Assembly: GCF_020687045.1 (NCBI RefSeq)
Contig: NZ_JAJEPW010000010.1
Coordinates: 1-64,000 of the forward strand
From: Vescimonas cirricatena
Lineage (GTDB): Bacteria; Bacillota; Clostridia; Oscillospirales; Oscillospiraceae
Reading direction: 5' to 3'
DNA: 64,000 nucleotides
Positions 25,680 through 33,868 of the stretch are shown piece after piece (position 1 is the first letter of the stretch; every line of letters starts with the position of its first letter). The notes beneath the pieces are model-generated. The model was given only the letters and a program-made list of their open reading frames with translations. It searched no databases and had not been told where the DNA came from. The position numbers were made by a program, and so were the translations under genes.

Positions 25680-26645
25680 TTACAGCTTTTCCGCCACACG
25701 CAGCTTGGCGCTGCGGGCGCGGGGGTTATAGGTCAGCTCTGCGGGGCCGCAGACGATGGGCTTGCGGTTCACCAGGCGCACCGTGGGCTTTTTGCCGCAG
25801 ACGCAGACCGGGAAATTGGGGGGACAGGTGCAGCCGGTGGCCAGCTCCTGCATGGTTTTTTTGACGATGCGGTCCTCCAGCGAGTGGAAGGTGATCACCG
25901 CCAGGCGTCCGCCGGGGGCCAGACGGCTGGCCGCGCCCCGCAGCATGGCGGTGAGCTCCTCCAGCTCGCCGTTGACGGCGATGCGCAGGGCCTGGAAGCT
26001 CCGCTTGGCCGGGTGCTGCTTTTCCCGCAGGGCCTGGGGCGGCATGGCGCTTTTGATCAGGTCCACCAGCTGGCCGGTGGTTTCGATGGGAGCTTCCTCC
26101 CGGGCGGCGACAATGCGCCGGGCAATGGCGGGGGCGTAGCGCTCCTCGCCGTATTCATACAGGATCCGCCGCAGCTCCTCATAGGACCATTCGTTGACCA
26201 CGGTGCGGGCGGTAAGGCCGGCGGTGCGGTCCATGCGCATGTCCAGGGGGGCGTCGTGCATATAGGAGAAGCCCCGCTGGGCGTCGTCCAGCTGCGGGGA
26301 GGACACCCCCAGGTCAAAGAGCATGCCGTCCACCGCCGGAATCCCCAGCTCATCCAGCACCTCCGCCACCCGGCTGAAGTTGCTGTGGACCAGGGTGACA
26401 CGATCGGCGTAGGGGGCCAGCCGCTGACGGGCGGCCTCCAGGGCGGTTTCGTCCCGGTCCAGGCCGATCAGGCGGCCGCCGGCGTTCAGGCGGCGGACGA
26501 TCTCCCAGGAGTGGCCCGCCCGGCCCAGGGTGCCGTCCAGGTATATGCCGCCGGGGCGGATGGCCAGGCCCTCCATGCACTCGTCCAGCAGAACGGGGCG
26601 GTGGCCGAAGGCCACATCGGCGGCTTCGTTTCTGTCAAATGCCAT
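25680..26645 (-). CDS. rsmH: 16S rRNA (cytosine1402-N4)-methyltransferase RsmH
   Basis: A 321-residue SAM-dependent methyltransferase. Signature motifs are HRPVLLDECMEGL near the N-terminus, LDGTLGRAGHS, DLGVSSPQLD, GFSYMHDAPLDMRMD and the C-terminal cysteine cluster CTCPPNFPVCVCG. It lies 3 bases after mraZ, the standard start of dcw clusters. Confidence 0.95.
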   Translation of the reverse strand: MAFDRNEAADVAFGHRPVLLDECMEGLAIRPGGIYLDGTLGRAGHSWEIVRRLNAGGRLIGLDRDETALEAARQRLAPYADRVTLVHSNFSRVAEVLDELGIPAVDGMLFDLGVSSPQLDDAQRGFSYMHDAPLDMRMDRTAGLTARTVVNEWSYEELRRILYEYGEERYAPAIARRIVAAREEAPIETTGQLVDLIKSAMPPQALREKQHPAKRSFQALRIAVNGELEELTAMLRGAASRLAPGGRLAVITFHSLEDRIVKKTMQELATGCTCPPNFPVCVCGKKPTVRLVNRKPIVCGPAELTYNPRARSAKLRVAEKL

Positions 26646-26648
26646 GGC

Positions 26649-27065
26649 TCACATCCCCATTTCTTCCATTGCCTTCTCCAGCTCACCGGAGCTGAAGGCC
26701 TCGTCCTCCATTTTTTGCCAAAGAGCGGCGTTCCAGATCTCGGCCCGGTCGAAGATGCCGATGATGACCACCTCTTTTTCCAGGTTGGCATACTGCCGCA
26801 GCTTGGCGGGCAGGAGAATGCGGCCCTGGGCATCGGGGACACAGTCGGTCATATAGGCGTACATCATCCGCAGGCGCTTGATCTCGGTGAAGCTCTTGCC
26901 TTTCAGACTTTCGTTGAACCGGGCCCAGCCCTCGTCGGAATAGACGGACAGGCAGTGATCCTGGCCAATGGTGACGTGGAGGGTGCCGCCCAGCTCGTCC
27001 CGGAGCTTGGTGGGGATAAACAGACGGCCCTTGGCGTCAATGTTGTGCGCATATTGACCGTTCAT
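26649..27065 (-). CDS. mraZ: Transcriptional regulator MraZ
   Basis: A 138-residue MraZ with two AbrB-like SpoVT/MraZ repeats: NIDAKGRLFIPTKLR and VPDAQGRILLPAKLR. MraZ binds TGGGN direct repeats upstream of its own gene and represses the dcw operon in other bacteria; matching repeats are seen here (27139-27153). The start at 27065 follows a G-rich GGGGAGGGGG site. Confidence 0.95.
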   Translation of the reverse strand: MNGQYAHNIDAKGRLFIPTKLRDELGGTLHVTIGQDHCLSVYSDEGWARFNESLKGKSFTEIKRLRMMYAYMTDCVPDAQGRILLPAKLRQYANLEKEVVIIGIFDRAEIWNAALWQKMEDEAFSSGELEKAMEEMGM

Positions 27066-27138
27066 GCCTGCTCCCCCTCCCCTCGGCGCTGTTTTGTGGG
27101 AAAACCGTGGGACATCGCCACACAATCATGGGTTTTGC

Positions 27139-27153
27139 CACCATTTTGTCCCA
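27139..27153 (-). promoter_or_regulatory. mraZ: Candidate MraZ boxes
   Basis: On the minus strand TGGGA (27153-27149) and TGGTG (27143-27139) are separated by exactly 5 bases, the spacing of known MraZ TGGGN repeats, between the promoter and the mraZ start. Only one repeat is a perfect TGGGN. Confidence 0.5.
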
Positions 27154-27194
27154 CATCGAAATCAAAAAAAAGACACCATCAGATATGTGTCTTT

Positions 27195-27223
27195 ATTATA
27201 TAACGCTATATAAAATTTTTCAA
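27195..27223 (-). promoter_or_regulatory. Sigma-A type promoter of the dcw operon
   Basis: On the minus strand TTGAAA (27223-27218), 17 bases, perfect TATAAT (27200-27195), about 130 bases upstream of mraZ. It is the only promoter recognised for the ten-gene mraZ-ftsQ unit. Confidence 0.8.
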
Positions 27224-27318
27224 GGGGTATTTTAACCCGCTTTTTCGCTCAAAATCTCGGAATTATGGGTTTTTCCAGGGAGTTCCTGCACTTTTTCAAA
27301 CGGCTGTTCTATTTTGCC

Positions 27319-27372
27319 GCCAAAAACCCGCATCCCGGAGGCTGACAAGACACCAGCATGCGGGCTTTTGGC
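27319..27372 (-). terminator. Hairpin between the coaD unit and mraZ
   Basis: A 15-base arm (27319-27333) pairs with 27358-27372 with one mismatch over a 24-base loop, followed on the minus strand by a GGTTTTTGG stretch. It lies about 50 bases downstream of the coiled-coil protein gene and probably ends that operon. The large loop makes the call moderate. Confidence 0.5.
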
Positions 27373-27424
27373 AGAATAACCAGTAAATTTCAGCGAAAAG
27401 CACAAAAATGAACAGGGAAATTTT

Positions 27425-28015
27425 TCACTCCTCGGAGGAGGGCTTGACGGGGTCGGCCTTGAGCTTCTCCTGGCAGGCCTGCATCTGTTCGGCGGAGGCG
27501 CTGCGATAGCGGACGCGGGACTCCCGCACCTCGTCCAGGGCGGCCTGAATAGCTTCCTCCGTCCGGCGCAGGGCGTCCTCGGTGTAGGTGTTGGCCACCT
27601 GGTACAGCTGGCGGCTGCGGTCCTCGGCCTGGCGGATGATCTCGCTGCTGCGGCGCTGGGCCCGCTGGATGGTCTCGCTTTCGGAGACGATGGTCTTGGC
27701 GTCCTCCTGGGCCTTTTCCAGCATGCGCTTGGCCTCGGCCTGGGCCTGCTCCCGAAGGCGCTTGGCCTCATCCTGGGCCTGGTCCAGCATGCGGCGGACC
27801 TCGTGATTGGCCTTGTCCACATACTGCTCCTTGGACTTCATCAGCTCCTGAGCCTTGGTGAGCTCGCCGGGCAGCTTGTTGCGGATCTCGTCCAGCAGGT
27901 CCAGCGCCTCATCGCGGTTGATGACGCATTTTTCGGAGCTGAAGGTGGCGCCCTTGGCCTCGTCGATCATGCCGAACAGCATGTCCAGAAGCTTCTGCAC
28001 ATTTTTGTCTTCCAT
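27425..28015 (-). CDS. Coiled-coil protein downstream of coaD
   Basis: A 196-residue, almost wholly helical, charged protein with no membrane segment. Residues about 77-112 are built from 11-residue repeats of the type MLDQAQDEAKR / LREQAQAEAKR / MLEKAQEDAKT, indicating a right-handed hendecad coiled coil like those of ATP synthase subunit b/E stalks. Such proteins are sometimes annotated as ATP synthase subunit B-like, but there is no membrane anchor or ATPase gene here, so no function is assigned. It starts immediately before the coaD stop codon on the minus strand. Confidence 0.8.
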   Translation of the reverse strand: MEDKNVQKLLDMLFGMIDEAKGATFSSEKCVINRDEALDLLDEIRNKLPGELTKAQELMKSKEQYVDKANHEVRRMLDQAQDEAKRLREQAQAEAKRMLEKAQEDAKTIVSESETIQRAQRRSSEIIRQAEDRSRQLYQVANTYTEDALRRTEEAIQAALDEVRESRVRYRSASAEQMQACQEKLKADPVKPSSEE

Positions 28016-28489
28016 TTATGACCGTCCTTTCCACTGCTCGGCCACCGGGGCCGGCACATATTGTTCCATAGGCTGTCCGTAGCGGATCATTTCCCGGACC
28101 ATGGTGCTGCTGAAATGCTGATAGGCGGGACTGGCCGGAAGGAAAACCGTTTCCAGCCCCGGGCAGATGCCCCGGTTGATGCTGGCCATCTGATACTCCT
28201 GGTCGAAATCCGTGGCGTTGCGCAGGCCCTTCACCAGGACGCAGGCCCCCTTTTCCCGGGCATAGGCGGCCAGCAGGCCGCTGTAGTGCTCCGCCGTCAC
28301 ATTGGGCAGGTCCGCCACGGAGCGGCGGATCATGTCCACCCGCTCGTCGGCGGAGAACATGGGCTTTTTGTCGCAGTTGACCAGCACGCAGACATACACC
28401 TGGTCAAAGCACTGGGCCGCCCGACGGATGATATCCATATGCCCCAGGGTGATGGGGTCGAAGCTGCCGGGGTAGATCGCAATTTTCAT
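28016..28489 (-). CDS. coaD: Phosphopantetheine adenylyltransferase
   Basis: A 157-residue CoaD, the penultimate step of coenzyme A synthesis (4'-phosphopantetheine plus ATP to dephospho-CoA). The nucleotidyltransferase motif YPGSFDPITLGHMDII is at 6-21; KGLRNATDFDQEYQMA and the C-terminal FSSTMVREM are present. The last step, CoaE, is encoded at 39.4-41 kb as part of a fusion. It lies 4 bases after rsmD. Confidence 0.96.
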   Translation of the reverse strand: MKIAIYPGSFDPITLGHMDIIRRAAQCFDQVYVCVLVNCDKKPMFSADERVDMIRRSVADLPNVTAEHYSGLLAAYAREKGACVLVKGLRNATDFDQEYQMASINRGICPGLETVFLPASPAYQHFSSTMVREMIRYGQPMEQYVPAPVAEQWKGRS

Positions 28490-28493
28490 GGGG

Positions 28494-29045
28494 TTATTCC
28501 TCGTTTCCCTGGCGGTGGTAGACAGTCAGCTTGATCCGGCCGTAGCGGTACTCCCGATAAAGGCGGTAAGGGGCCGCCAAGGGGGGCAAAACGGCGTCTG
28601 CCGGACTTTCCGCCATTATTATACCATGCTCGCGACAAATGTCAAACCCTGCGATATCCTGCAGAGCCTGCTCCAGCAGACCGGTGTCATAGGGGGGATC
28701 CAGGAACACCAGGTCGAACTTCTCGCCGCTGCGCAGATAGGCCAGGGAGTCGCCGTTCCGGACCCGGGCCCGGTCCGAAAGTCCGCACAGCTCCAGGTTC
28801 TCCCGGATCAGCTTCAGGGCGGCGGCGCTTTTGTCCACAAAAACCACCTCCGACGCGCCCCGGCTCAGGGCTTCGATGCCCAGCTGGCCGGTGCCGCCGA
28901 ACAGGTCCAGTACCCGGCGGCCCTCGATGTCGAATTGCAGGATGGAGAACATGCTCTCCTTGACCTTGTCGGTGGTGGGACGGATGTCCATGCCCTGGGG
29001 CTCCTTCAGGCGGCGGCCCCGGGCGGTTCCGGTGATGACTCTCAT
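28494..29045 (-). CDS. rsmD: 16S rRNA (guanine966-N2)-methyltransferase RsmD
   Basis: A 183-residue methyltransferase with MRVITGTARGRRL, PTTDKVKESMFSIL, DLFGGTGQLGIEALSRGA (SAM site) and the catalytic LDPPYDTG. The rsmD-coaD order is common in Firmicutes. It lies 4 bases after the GDPD gene. Confidence 0.95.
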   Translation of the reverse strand: MRVITGTARGRRLKEPQGMDIRPTTDKVKESMFSILQFDIEGRRVLDLFGGTGQLGIEALSRGASEVVFVDKSAAALKLIRENLELCGLSDRARVRNGDSLAYLRSGEKFDLVFLDPPYDTGLLEQALQDIAGFDICREHGIIMAESPADAVLPPLAAPYRLYREYRYGRIKLTVYHRQGNEE

Positions 29046-29049
29046 ATCG

Positions 29050-29877
29050 TTATCCCTTCGGATCGAAGCACTCGAAGATCACCAGGTTCCCCTGGGCCTC
29101 GGCGGCTTCCATCTCCTCTTTCGTTCGGATGGTCCAGTTGATCTCCTGGACATGGTAGAATTTCCGGCACCAGCGCAGACACAGGTTGTCCCGGTCGGAG
29201 AACCGGTAGGCGATGAAGTCGGGCTTGGCGGCAATATTGGAGAACAGATTTCCCAGCAGCCACATGGTGGCCTTGCCGTGACCGGCGGTCTCCCCGTGGC
29301 GCAGGAACTGCTCGGACAGCTGGCCCCGGACGATCTCCGGGCGGTTTTTCTTCAGCCAGATCAGGCAGCGGGGGTCAAAGGACTCGATGCAGTAGTGGAC
29401 CCGGTAGCGGTCCAGCATGCGGCAGGTGGCCTCGGCCAGGGCGGCGTGGTTGCCCCGCTCGGCCTTCAGCTCGATGATCAGGGGCGTGCGGTCCTGGAAC
29501 AGCTCCAGCACCTCCTCCAGCAGGGGGATGCGCTCATCGGTGCCTTCCAGACGGTAGGTTTTCAGCTCCTCCGCCGTCAGGTCCTCCACCAGCACGTCGG
29601 CCCCGGCGGTGCGCTTCAGGCTGGCGTCGTGGATCACGGCCAGGCGGCCGTCTCTCATCAGGTGGACGTCCAGCTCCGCGCCGTAGCCGTTCTCAATGGC
29701 CCGGCGGAAGGCGGCCATGGAGTTTTCGGGGATCCGGGGCTTATCGTGATAGCCCCGGTGGGCGTAGCGGAACAGCCGCAGCAGGCCCCAGGCGCTGTGG
29801 CCCCGGCGGCACTGGAGCATCAGGGTGAACAGCTCCCCCAGGATCAGCAGCACCAGCAGAATGATAACAGCAACCAT
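29050..29877 (-). CDS. Membrane-anchored glycerophosphodiester phosphodiesterase
   Basis: A 275-residue GDPD-family protein with an N-terminal hydrophobic anchor (about 2-20) and a GDPD TIM barrel: AHRGYHDKPRIPENSMAAF, the metal-binding AELDVHLMRDG and VIHD. It hydrolyses glycerophosphodiesters to glycerol-3-phosphate and an alcohol. It lies 6 bases after the MFS gene; whether the MFS protein transports the product is unknown. Confidence 0.88.
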   Translation of the reverse strand: MVAVIILLVLLILGELFTLMLQCRRGHSAWGLLRLFRYAHRGYHDKPRIPENSMAAFRRAIENGYGAELDVHLMRDGRLAVIHDASLKRTAGADVLVEDLTAEELKTYRLEGTDERIPLLEEVLELFQDRTPLIIELKAERGNHAALAEATCRMLDRYRVHYCIESFDPRCLIWLKKNRPEIVRGQLSEQFLRHGETAGHGKATMWLLGNLFSNIAAKPDFIAYRFSDRDNLCLRWCRKFYHVQEINWTIRTKEEMEAAEAQGNLVIFECFDPKG

Positions 29878-29883
29878 CCGGCG

Positions 29884-31443
29884 TCAGTCCTCCATTTCGT
29901 CCAGGGCCTCCAGGCCCCGCTTGGCCTGGGGCTTGCTGTCGCCGTGGCGGACGAACAGCATGGTGACGAAGGCCAGAGCCGTGAACACGGCGGCGTAGGG
30001 GAACAGCACGTGCATGCCGAAGCGGTCCATCAGCAGGCCGGACAGCATGGGCGTGGCCACCTGGGCGGCCATGGAGGCGGTGTAGTAAAACCCGGTGTAT
30101 TTGCCCACGTCGCCGCCGGAGCACATTTCCACCACCATGGGGAAGGAGTTGACGTTGATGGTGGCCCAGGCGATACCGGCCAGGGCGAACATGGCGTTCA
30201 TGAGCATGGTGGGGCTTTCGGCGTTGAGGAAGGCGGCCACGGTGAAGGCGGTGGTCAGCATGACCACACCGGCCAGAATGGTCTTTTTCCGGCCTGCCTT
30301 GGAGGCGATGAAGCCTACCGGCAGATAGGAGACGATGGCCGCCGCCTGGGCGATGATCAGGGTCAGGTTATAGTCCTTGTGCAGGATGTTGCTGGCATAT
30401 ACGGAATACTTGGAGGTGACGGCGTTGTAGCCGAAGAACCACAGGACGATGGACAGAAGAAGGAGAATCAGGGACCTTACCTCGTCCACGGACAGCTTGC
30501 GGCCGCCTTCGGCCTCCTCCTGCTCCTGAGTTTCCTCCTCAATGCCCAGGGCCACGGCCTGCTGCTGCATCTCATAGGCCCACTCCTTCTCCCGGACGGT
30601 GAGCATGAAGATTACCAGCGCCACCAGCATGATGGCGGCGATGACGGCGAAATAGCCGGTGTAGCTCATCAGGGAGTTGCGGACGGCGGAGGTGGCGAAC
30701 ACCATGCCCAGGGCCAGCACCAGAATGCCGCCGGCGGAGCCCATCAGGTTGATGACGGCGTTGGCCTTGGAGCGCAGGGGCTTCAGGGTCACGTCCGGCA
30801 TCAGGGCCACCGCCGGGGACCGGAACACGGCCATGGACACCAGCACGATCAGCAGCAGTACGATGAAGAACACCAGAGTTACCGGACTTTTGGCGGTGGC
30901 GTCCCAGGCGCAGGCCTGGCGGGCGGGGACCACATAGTTGGTATAGTCGGGGTTGGTGACGGTGCTGCCGTTCTGCTCCACCTGGCTGCGGATCTGGCAG
31001 AATTCCTCCTGGGTGAACTTCTGGCTCAGGACGAACTTGTCGCCGCCGGGGGTCAGCAGGGTCTCGCCGGCCTGGCGGTCATAGATCTGCTCCAGGGCGG
31101 CGGGATCGTCGATGGCGGAGACATCGGACAGATGCCGCAGCTGGGCATTGTCCACGAAGGACAGGGCGATGAGCATCACGGCGGCCACCAGCGTACCCAC
31201 CACGATGAAGGGGGTCCGGCGGCCCCGCTTGCCCCGGTGCTTGTCGGAAATGGCGCCGAACAGGGGCAGCATGAACAGGGCCAGCACATTGTCCAGGGCC
31301 ATGATGACGCCGGACCAGGCCTGGCTCATGCCGAACTTGTTGGTCAGGATCAGGGGAATGGTGTTGTCATAGGCCTGCCAGAACGAGCAGATCAGGAAGA
31401 AGGCAAAGCCCACGAAAATAGTCCGCTTATAGTTGAGTTTCAT
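29884..31443 (-). CDS. MFS transporter (GPH/SLC45-like)
   Basis: A 519-residue transporter with about twelve hydrophobic segments, the MFS loop motif GAISDKHRGKRGRRTPF (about 60-76) and a second-half counterpart near ASKAGRKKT. A hydrophilic insertion (about 110-180) between helices and a charged Glu-rich central loop lengthen it. The family includes glycoside/cation symporters; the substrate cannot be read. It overlaps the HAD gene by four bases (ATGA) and leads into GDPD. Confidence 0.82.
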   Translation of the reverse strand: MKLNYKRTIFVGFAFFLICSFWQAYDNTIPLILTNKFGMSQAWSGVIMALDNVLALFMLPLFGAISDKHRGKRGRRTPFIVVGTLVAAVMLIALSFVDNAQLRHLSDVSAIDDPAALEQIYDRQAGETLLTPGGDKFVLSQKFTQEEFCQIRSQVEQNGSTVTNPDYTNYVVPARQACAWDATAKSPVTLVFFIVLLLIVLVSMAVFRSPAVALMPDVTLKPLRSKANAVINLMGSAGGILVLALGMVFATSAVRNSLMSYTGYFAVIAAIMLVALVIFMLTVREKEWAYEMQQQAVALGIEEETQEQEEAEGGRKLSVDEVRSLILLLLSIVLWFFGYNAVTSKYSVYASNILHKDYNLTLIIAQAAAIVSYLPVGFIASKAGRKKTILAGVVMLTTAFTVAAFLNAESPTMLMNAMFALAGIAWATINVNSFPMVVEMCSGGDVGKYTGFYYTASMAAQVATPMLSGLLMDRFGMHVLFPYAAVFTALAFVTMLFVRHGDSKPQAKRGLEALDEMED

Positions 31444-32237
31444 ACGGTTTCCTCCAGTTCACGGTACAGAGTACCGATATCGGGATACACCCAGGTGGGA
31501 TGGATCTGATAGGTGTCGATGTCCGCCATGGTGCCCTCGCCGGACAGGACGAACACGGTGTCGATGCCGGCGTTGACGCCGCAGGCCACGTCGGTGTACA
31601 GCCGGTCCCCCAGCAGCACCGTCTGCTCTGGGGAAAAGCCTGTGCGCTCCATGGCCAGCAGGGCCATCTCCGGCTTGGGCTTGCCGATGACCACCGGCTC
31701 CCGGCCGGTGGCGGTGGTGAGCATGCGGCAGACGCTGCCGCAGTCGGGCACGGAGCCGTACCAGGTTGGGCACACCCAGTCGGGGTTGGTGGCCACAAAG
31801 GGAACGCCCCGGTTCAGGAGAATGCAGGCGTCCTCCAGCTTCTGAAAGGTCAGCTCCGTGTCGAAGCCGCACAGCAGCACCTCCGCCTGCTCCCGGTCCC
31901 GGGTGACGGGGATCCCGGCCCGGTCCAGCTGGGACAGGAAGGAGTCCGTCCCGAATACATAGCAGGTTTTCCCGGGCAGGGCCGCCTTCAGATACCGGAT
32001 GGTAGCGTCCACGGAGGTGAGATAGTCGCCGGGGGCGGACTCGATGCCCAGGCGGCGGAGCTTTTCGATGTACCCCTCCACGCCCCGGGAGGAGTTGTTG
32101 GTGAGAAACAGGTAACGGCCGCCCATGGAGCGCACATGGCGCAGAAACTCCGGCACGCCGTCAAACAGGCGGTCGCCGATGTAGAGGGTGCCGTCCATAT
32201 CCAGCAGAAACAGCCGCTTGTCCCGCAGCTTGGTCAC
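31440..32237 (-). CDS. HAD-IIA family phosphatase (NagD/phosphoglycolate type)
   Basis: A 265-residue HAD hydrolase. Motif I is LLDMDGTLYIGD (about 10-21), motif II FLTNNSSRG, and motif IV LLGDRLYTDVACG with GKPKPEM before it. This subclass dephosphorylates small sugar or nucleotide phosphates; the substrate is not predictable. The GTG start at 32237 follows AAAGGAG; an upstream in-frame ATG overlaps the promoter. It has its own promoter and heads the MFS-GDPD-rsmD-coaD unit. Confidence 0.87.
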   Translation of the reverse strand: MTKLRDKRLFLLDMDGTLYIGDRLFDGVPEFLRHVRSMGGRYLFLTNNSSRGVEGYIEKLRRLGIESAPGDYLTSVDATIRYLKAALPGKTCYVFGTDSFLSQLDRAGIPVTRDREQAEVLLCGFDTELTFQKLEDACILLNRGVPFVATNPDWVCPTWYGSVPDCGSVCRMLTTATGREPVVIGKPKPEMALLAMERTGFSPEQTVLLGDRLYTDVACGVNAGIDTVFVLSGEGTMADIDTYQIHPTWVYPDIGTLYRELEETV

Positions 32238-32271
32238 GGAATCGTCTCCTTTATACAAAAAATACAGCACA

Positions 32272-32300
32272 AGGATACCACAAAGCGGTGGGGCTTTCAA
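32272..32300 (-). promoter_or_regulatory. Sigma-A type promoter between trmD and the HAD gene
   Basis: On the minus strand TTGAAA (32300-32295), 17 bases, TATCCT (32277-32272), 35 bases before the GTG start. Confidence 0.6.
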
Positions 32301-32305
32301 GCACG

Positions 32306-33079
32306 TTATGCCTGGTCCTCCTGCTCCTGGCGAAGCTCGTCCTTGGCCTGCTGCAGGACCTTGCGGTCGTGCTTGGTGGTCAGCTGGGTCTCGTCAAACC
32401 GGGCGAACATATCCGGGCGGCGGACCATGGTGCGCTTGTAGCTCTCCTTTTTCCGCCAGTCGTCCACGTTGCCGTGGTGGCCGGACAGCAGCACCGGCGG
32501 CACGGCCCGGCCGTGCCACACCTCGGGGCGGGAATACTGGGGATATTCCAGCAGGCCGTTCCAGTGGCTCTCGTCGGTGTAGCAGCTTTCCTCCGGCAGA
32601 ACGCCCGGCACCATGCGGCACAGGCAGTCTGCCACGGCCATGGCGGGAATCTCGCCGCCGGTGAGCACGAAGTCTCCCATGGAGATCTCCTCGTCCACGC
32701 ACTCGTCCAGAAAGCGCTGATCCACCCCCTCATAGTGGCCGCAGACCAGGATCAGGCGGTCATACCGGGCCTTCAGCTCCTTGGCTACCTCCTGGTTGAA
32801 TACCCGGCCGCAGGGGGAGAGGTAGATGGTGTGGACCCGCTGGCCCGCCTCCTGGCAGATGTGGTCCCAGCAGCGGTACAGGGGGTCCGCCTGCATAACG
32901 GCTCCCCGGCCCCCACCATAGGGGTAGTCGTCCACCTGCATCTGCTTGTTGGTGGTGTAATCCCGGATCTGGTGGGCGGTGATCCGGATATAGCCCCGCT
33001 CCTGGGCCCGGCCCATGATGGACTGGCCCATCATGGCGTCGATGGCGTCGGGGAACAGGGTCATGATGTCAATTTTCAT
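32306..33079 (-). CDS. trmD: tRNA (guanine37-N1)-methyltransferase TrmD
   Basis: A 257-residue SPOUT methyltransferase with MKIDIMTLFPDAIDAM, YGGGRGAVMQADPL, LSPCGRVFNQEVAKEL and the knot region MGDFVLTGGEIPAM. It methylates G37 of tRNAs to prevent frameshifting. It overlaps rimM by 11 bases, the usual gene pair. Confidence 0.96.
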   Translation of the reverse strand: MKIDIMTLFPDAIDAMMGQSIMGRAQERGYIRITAHQIRDYTTNKQMQVDDYPYGGGRGAVMQADPLYRCWDHICQEAGQRVHTIYLSPCGRVFNQEVAKELKARYDRLILVCGHYEGVDQRFLDECVDEEISMGDFVLTGGEIPAMAVADCLCRMVPGVLPEESCYTDESHWNGLLEYPQYSRPEVWHGRAVPPVLLSGHHGNVDDWRKKESYKRTMVRRPDMFARFDETQLTTKHDRKVLQQAKDELRQEQEDQA

Positions 33080-33575
33080 CGGTGGCCAATCCTTTCATCA
33101 GGTGCACCCGCATTTCACCGGCATCGGGGTCCGTGCTCTCGATGAACACGCCGGGAACGGCGGGGATGAGATACTCCCGCTGGCCCTTGACCTGATAGAT
33201 CCGGTGGGCGGGGTAGATCAGGACCCGGTCGATGACACCGACCTCGCCGCCGGTGGCGCAGTCGATGACCCGCAGGCCCACCAGCTCCTGGTCGAAATAC
33301 TGCCCCTGGGGCAGATGGGCGTCGGTGCGGCGGATGGACACGGTTTTGCCCTTCAGGGCCAGGGCGGCGTCCATGTCATCCACCCCGGGCAGGGCCATCA
33401 GCACCGTGGACTTGTGGACCCGGGCGCTGCGGACCCGGACGGGCTGGCCGTCTATATAAATGGTGTCAAATTCCGTGAGAAACTCCGGGTCAAAGCCGTG
33501 GGGGTTCACCTTGACCTCCCCCCGGATGCCGTGGGCGTTGACGATCTGCCCCACGGGGATAAATGCAGGACGCAT
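33069..33575 (-). CDS. rimM: Ribosome maturation factor RimM
   Basis: A 168-residue RimM: N-terminal GQIVNAHGIRGEVKV and the PRC-barrel C-terminal half (GQYFDQELVGLRVID, YLIPAVPGVFIES). It assists 30S subunit assembly. rpsP and ffh, often adjacent, are absent here. Ribosome site AAAGGAG precedes the ATG at 33575. Confidence 0.95.
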   Translation of the reverse strand: MRPAFIPVGQIVNAHGIRGEVKVNPHGFDPEFLTEFDTIYIDGQPVRVRSARVHKSTVLMALPGVDDMDAALALKGKTVSIRRTDAHLPQGQYFDQELVGLRVIDCATGGEVGVIDRVLIYPAHRIYQVKGQREYLIPAVPGVFIESTDPDAGEMRVHLMKGLATDEN

Positions 33576-33606
33576 GGCGGTTCTCCTTTATGATACAAGT
33601 TCTTTC

Positions 33607-33635
33607 AGCATACCACATTTGTCTGCCATTTTCAA
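33607..33635 (-). promoter_or_regulatory. Sigma-A type promoter of rimM-trmD
   Basis: On the minus strand TTGAAA (33635-33630), 17 bases, TATGCT (33612-33607), about 30 bases upstream of rimM. Confidence 0.7.
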
Positions 33636-33764
33636 CGGTTCGATTTTGTTTCTATTCGTAACTTTTTGTAACCGAATTTCCCAATTGACAGCTGACCCGG
33701 GCGTGTCATATGGAACAAAAATGGCGGCTTTGTGGTGAACGAAATCCGGGAAATGGCATAAAAC

Positions 33765-33793
33765 TTGACAAAAGTGGGTATAAGTGCTATACT
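33765..33793 (+). promoter_or_regulatory. Near-consensus sigma-A promoter of the G5/3D protein gene
   Basis: A perfect TTGACA (33765-33770), 17 bases, TATACT (33788-33793). It is divergent from the rimM promoter about 130 bases away. The rest of the 293-base gap (33576-33868) shows no other feature. Confidence 0.8.
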
Positions 33794-33868
33794 CCTACCA
33801 TATTTTGAAAAAGTAACAAAAGTTACAAACCGGTACACATGCCGGAAATCTACCTCTTGGGAGGGCAT

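Noticed and set aside
28831..31509. A plus-strand open frame of about 890 codons
   Set aside because: It is antisense to rsmD, GDPD and the MFS gene; the composition is low-complexity.
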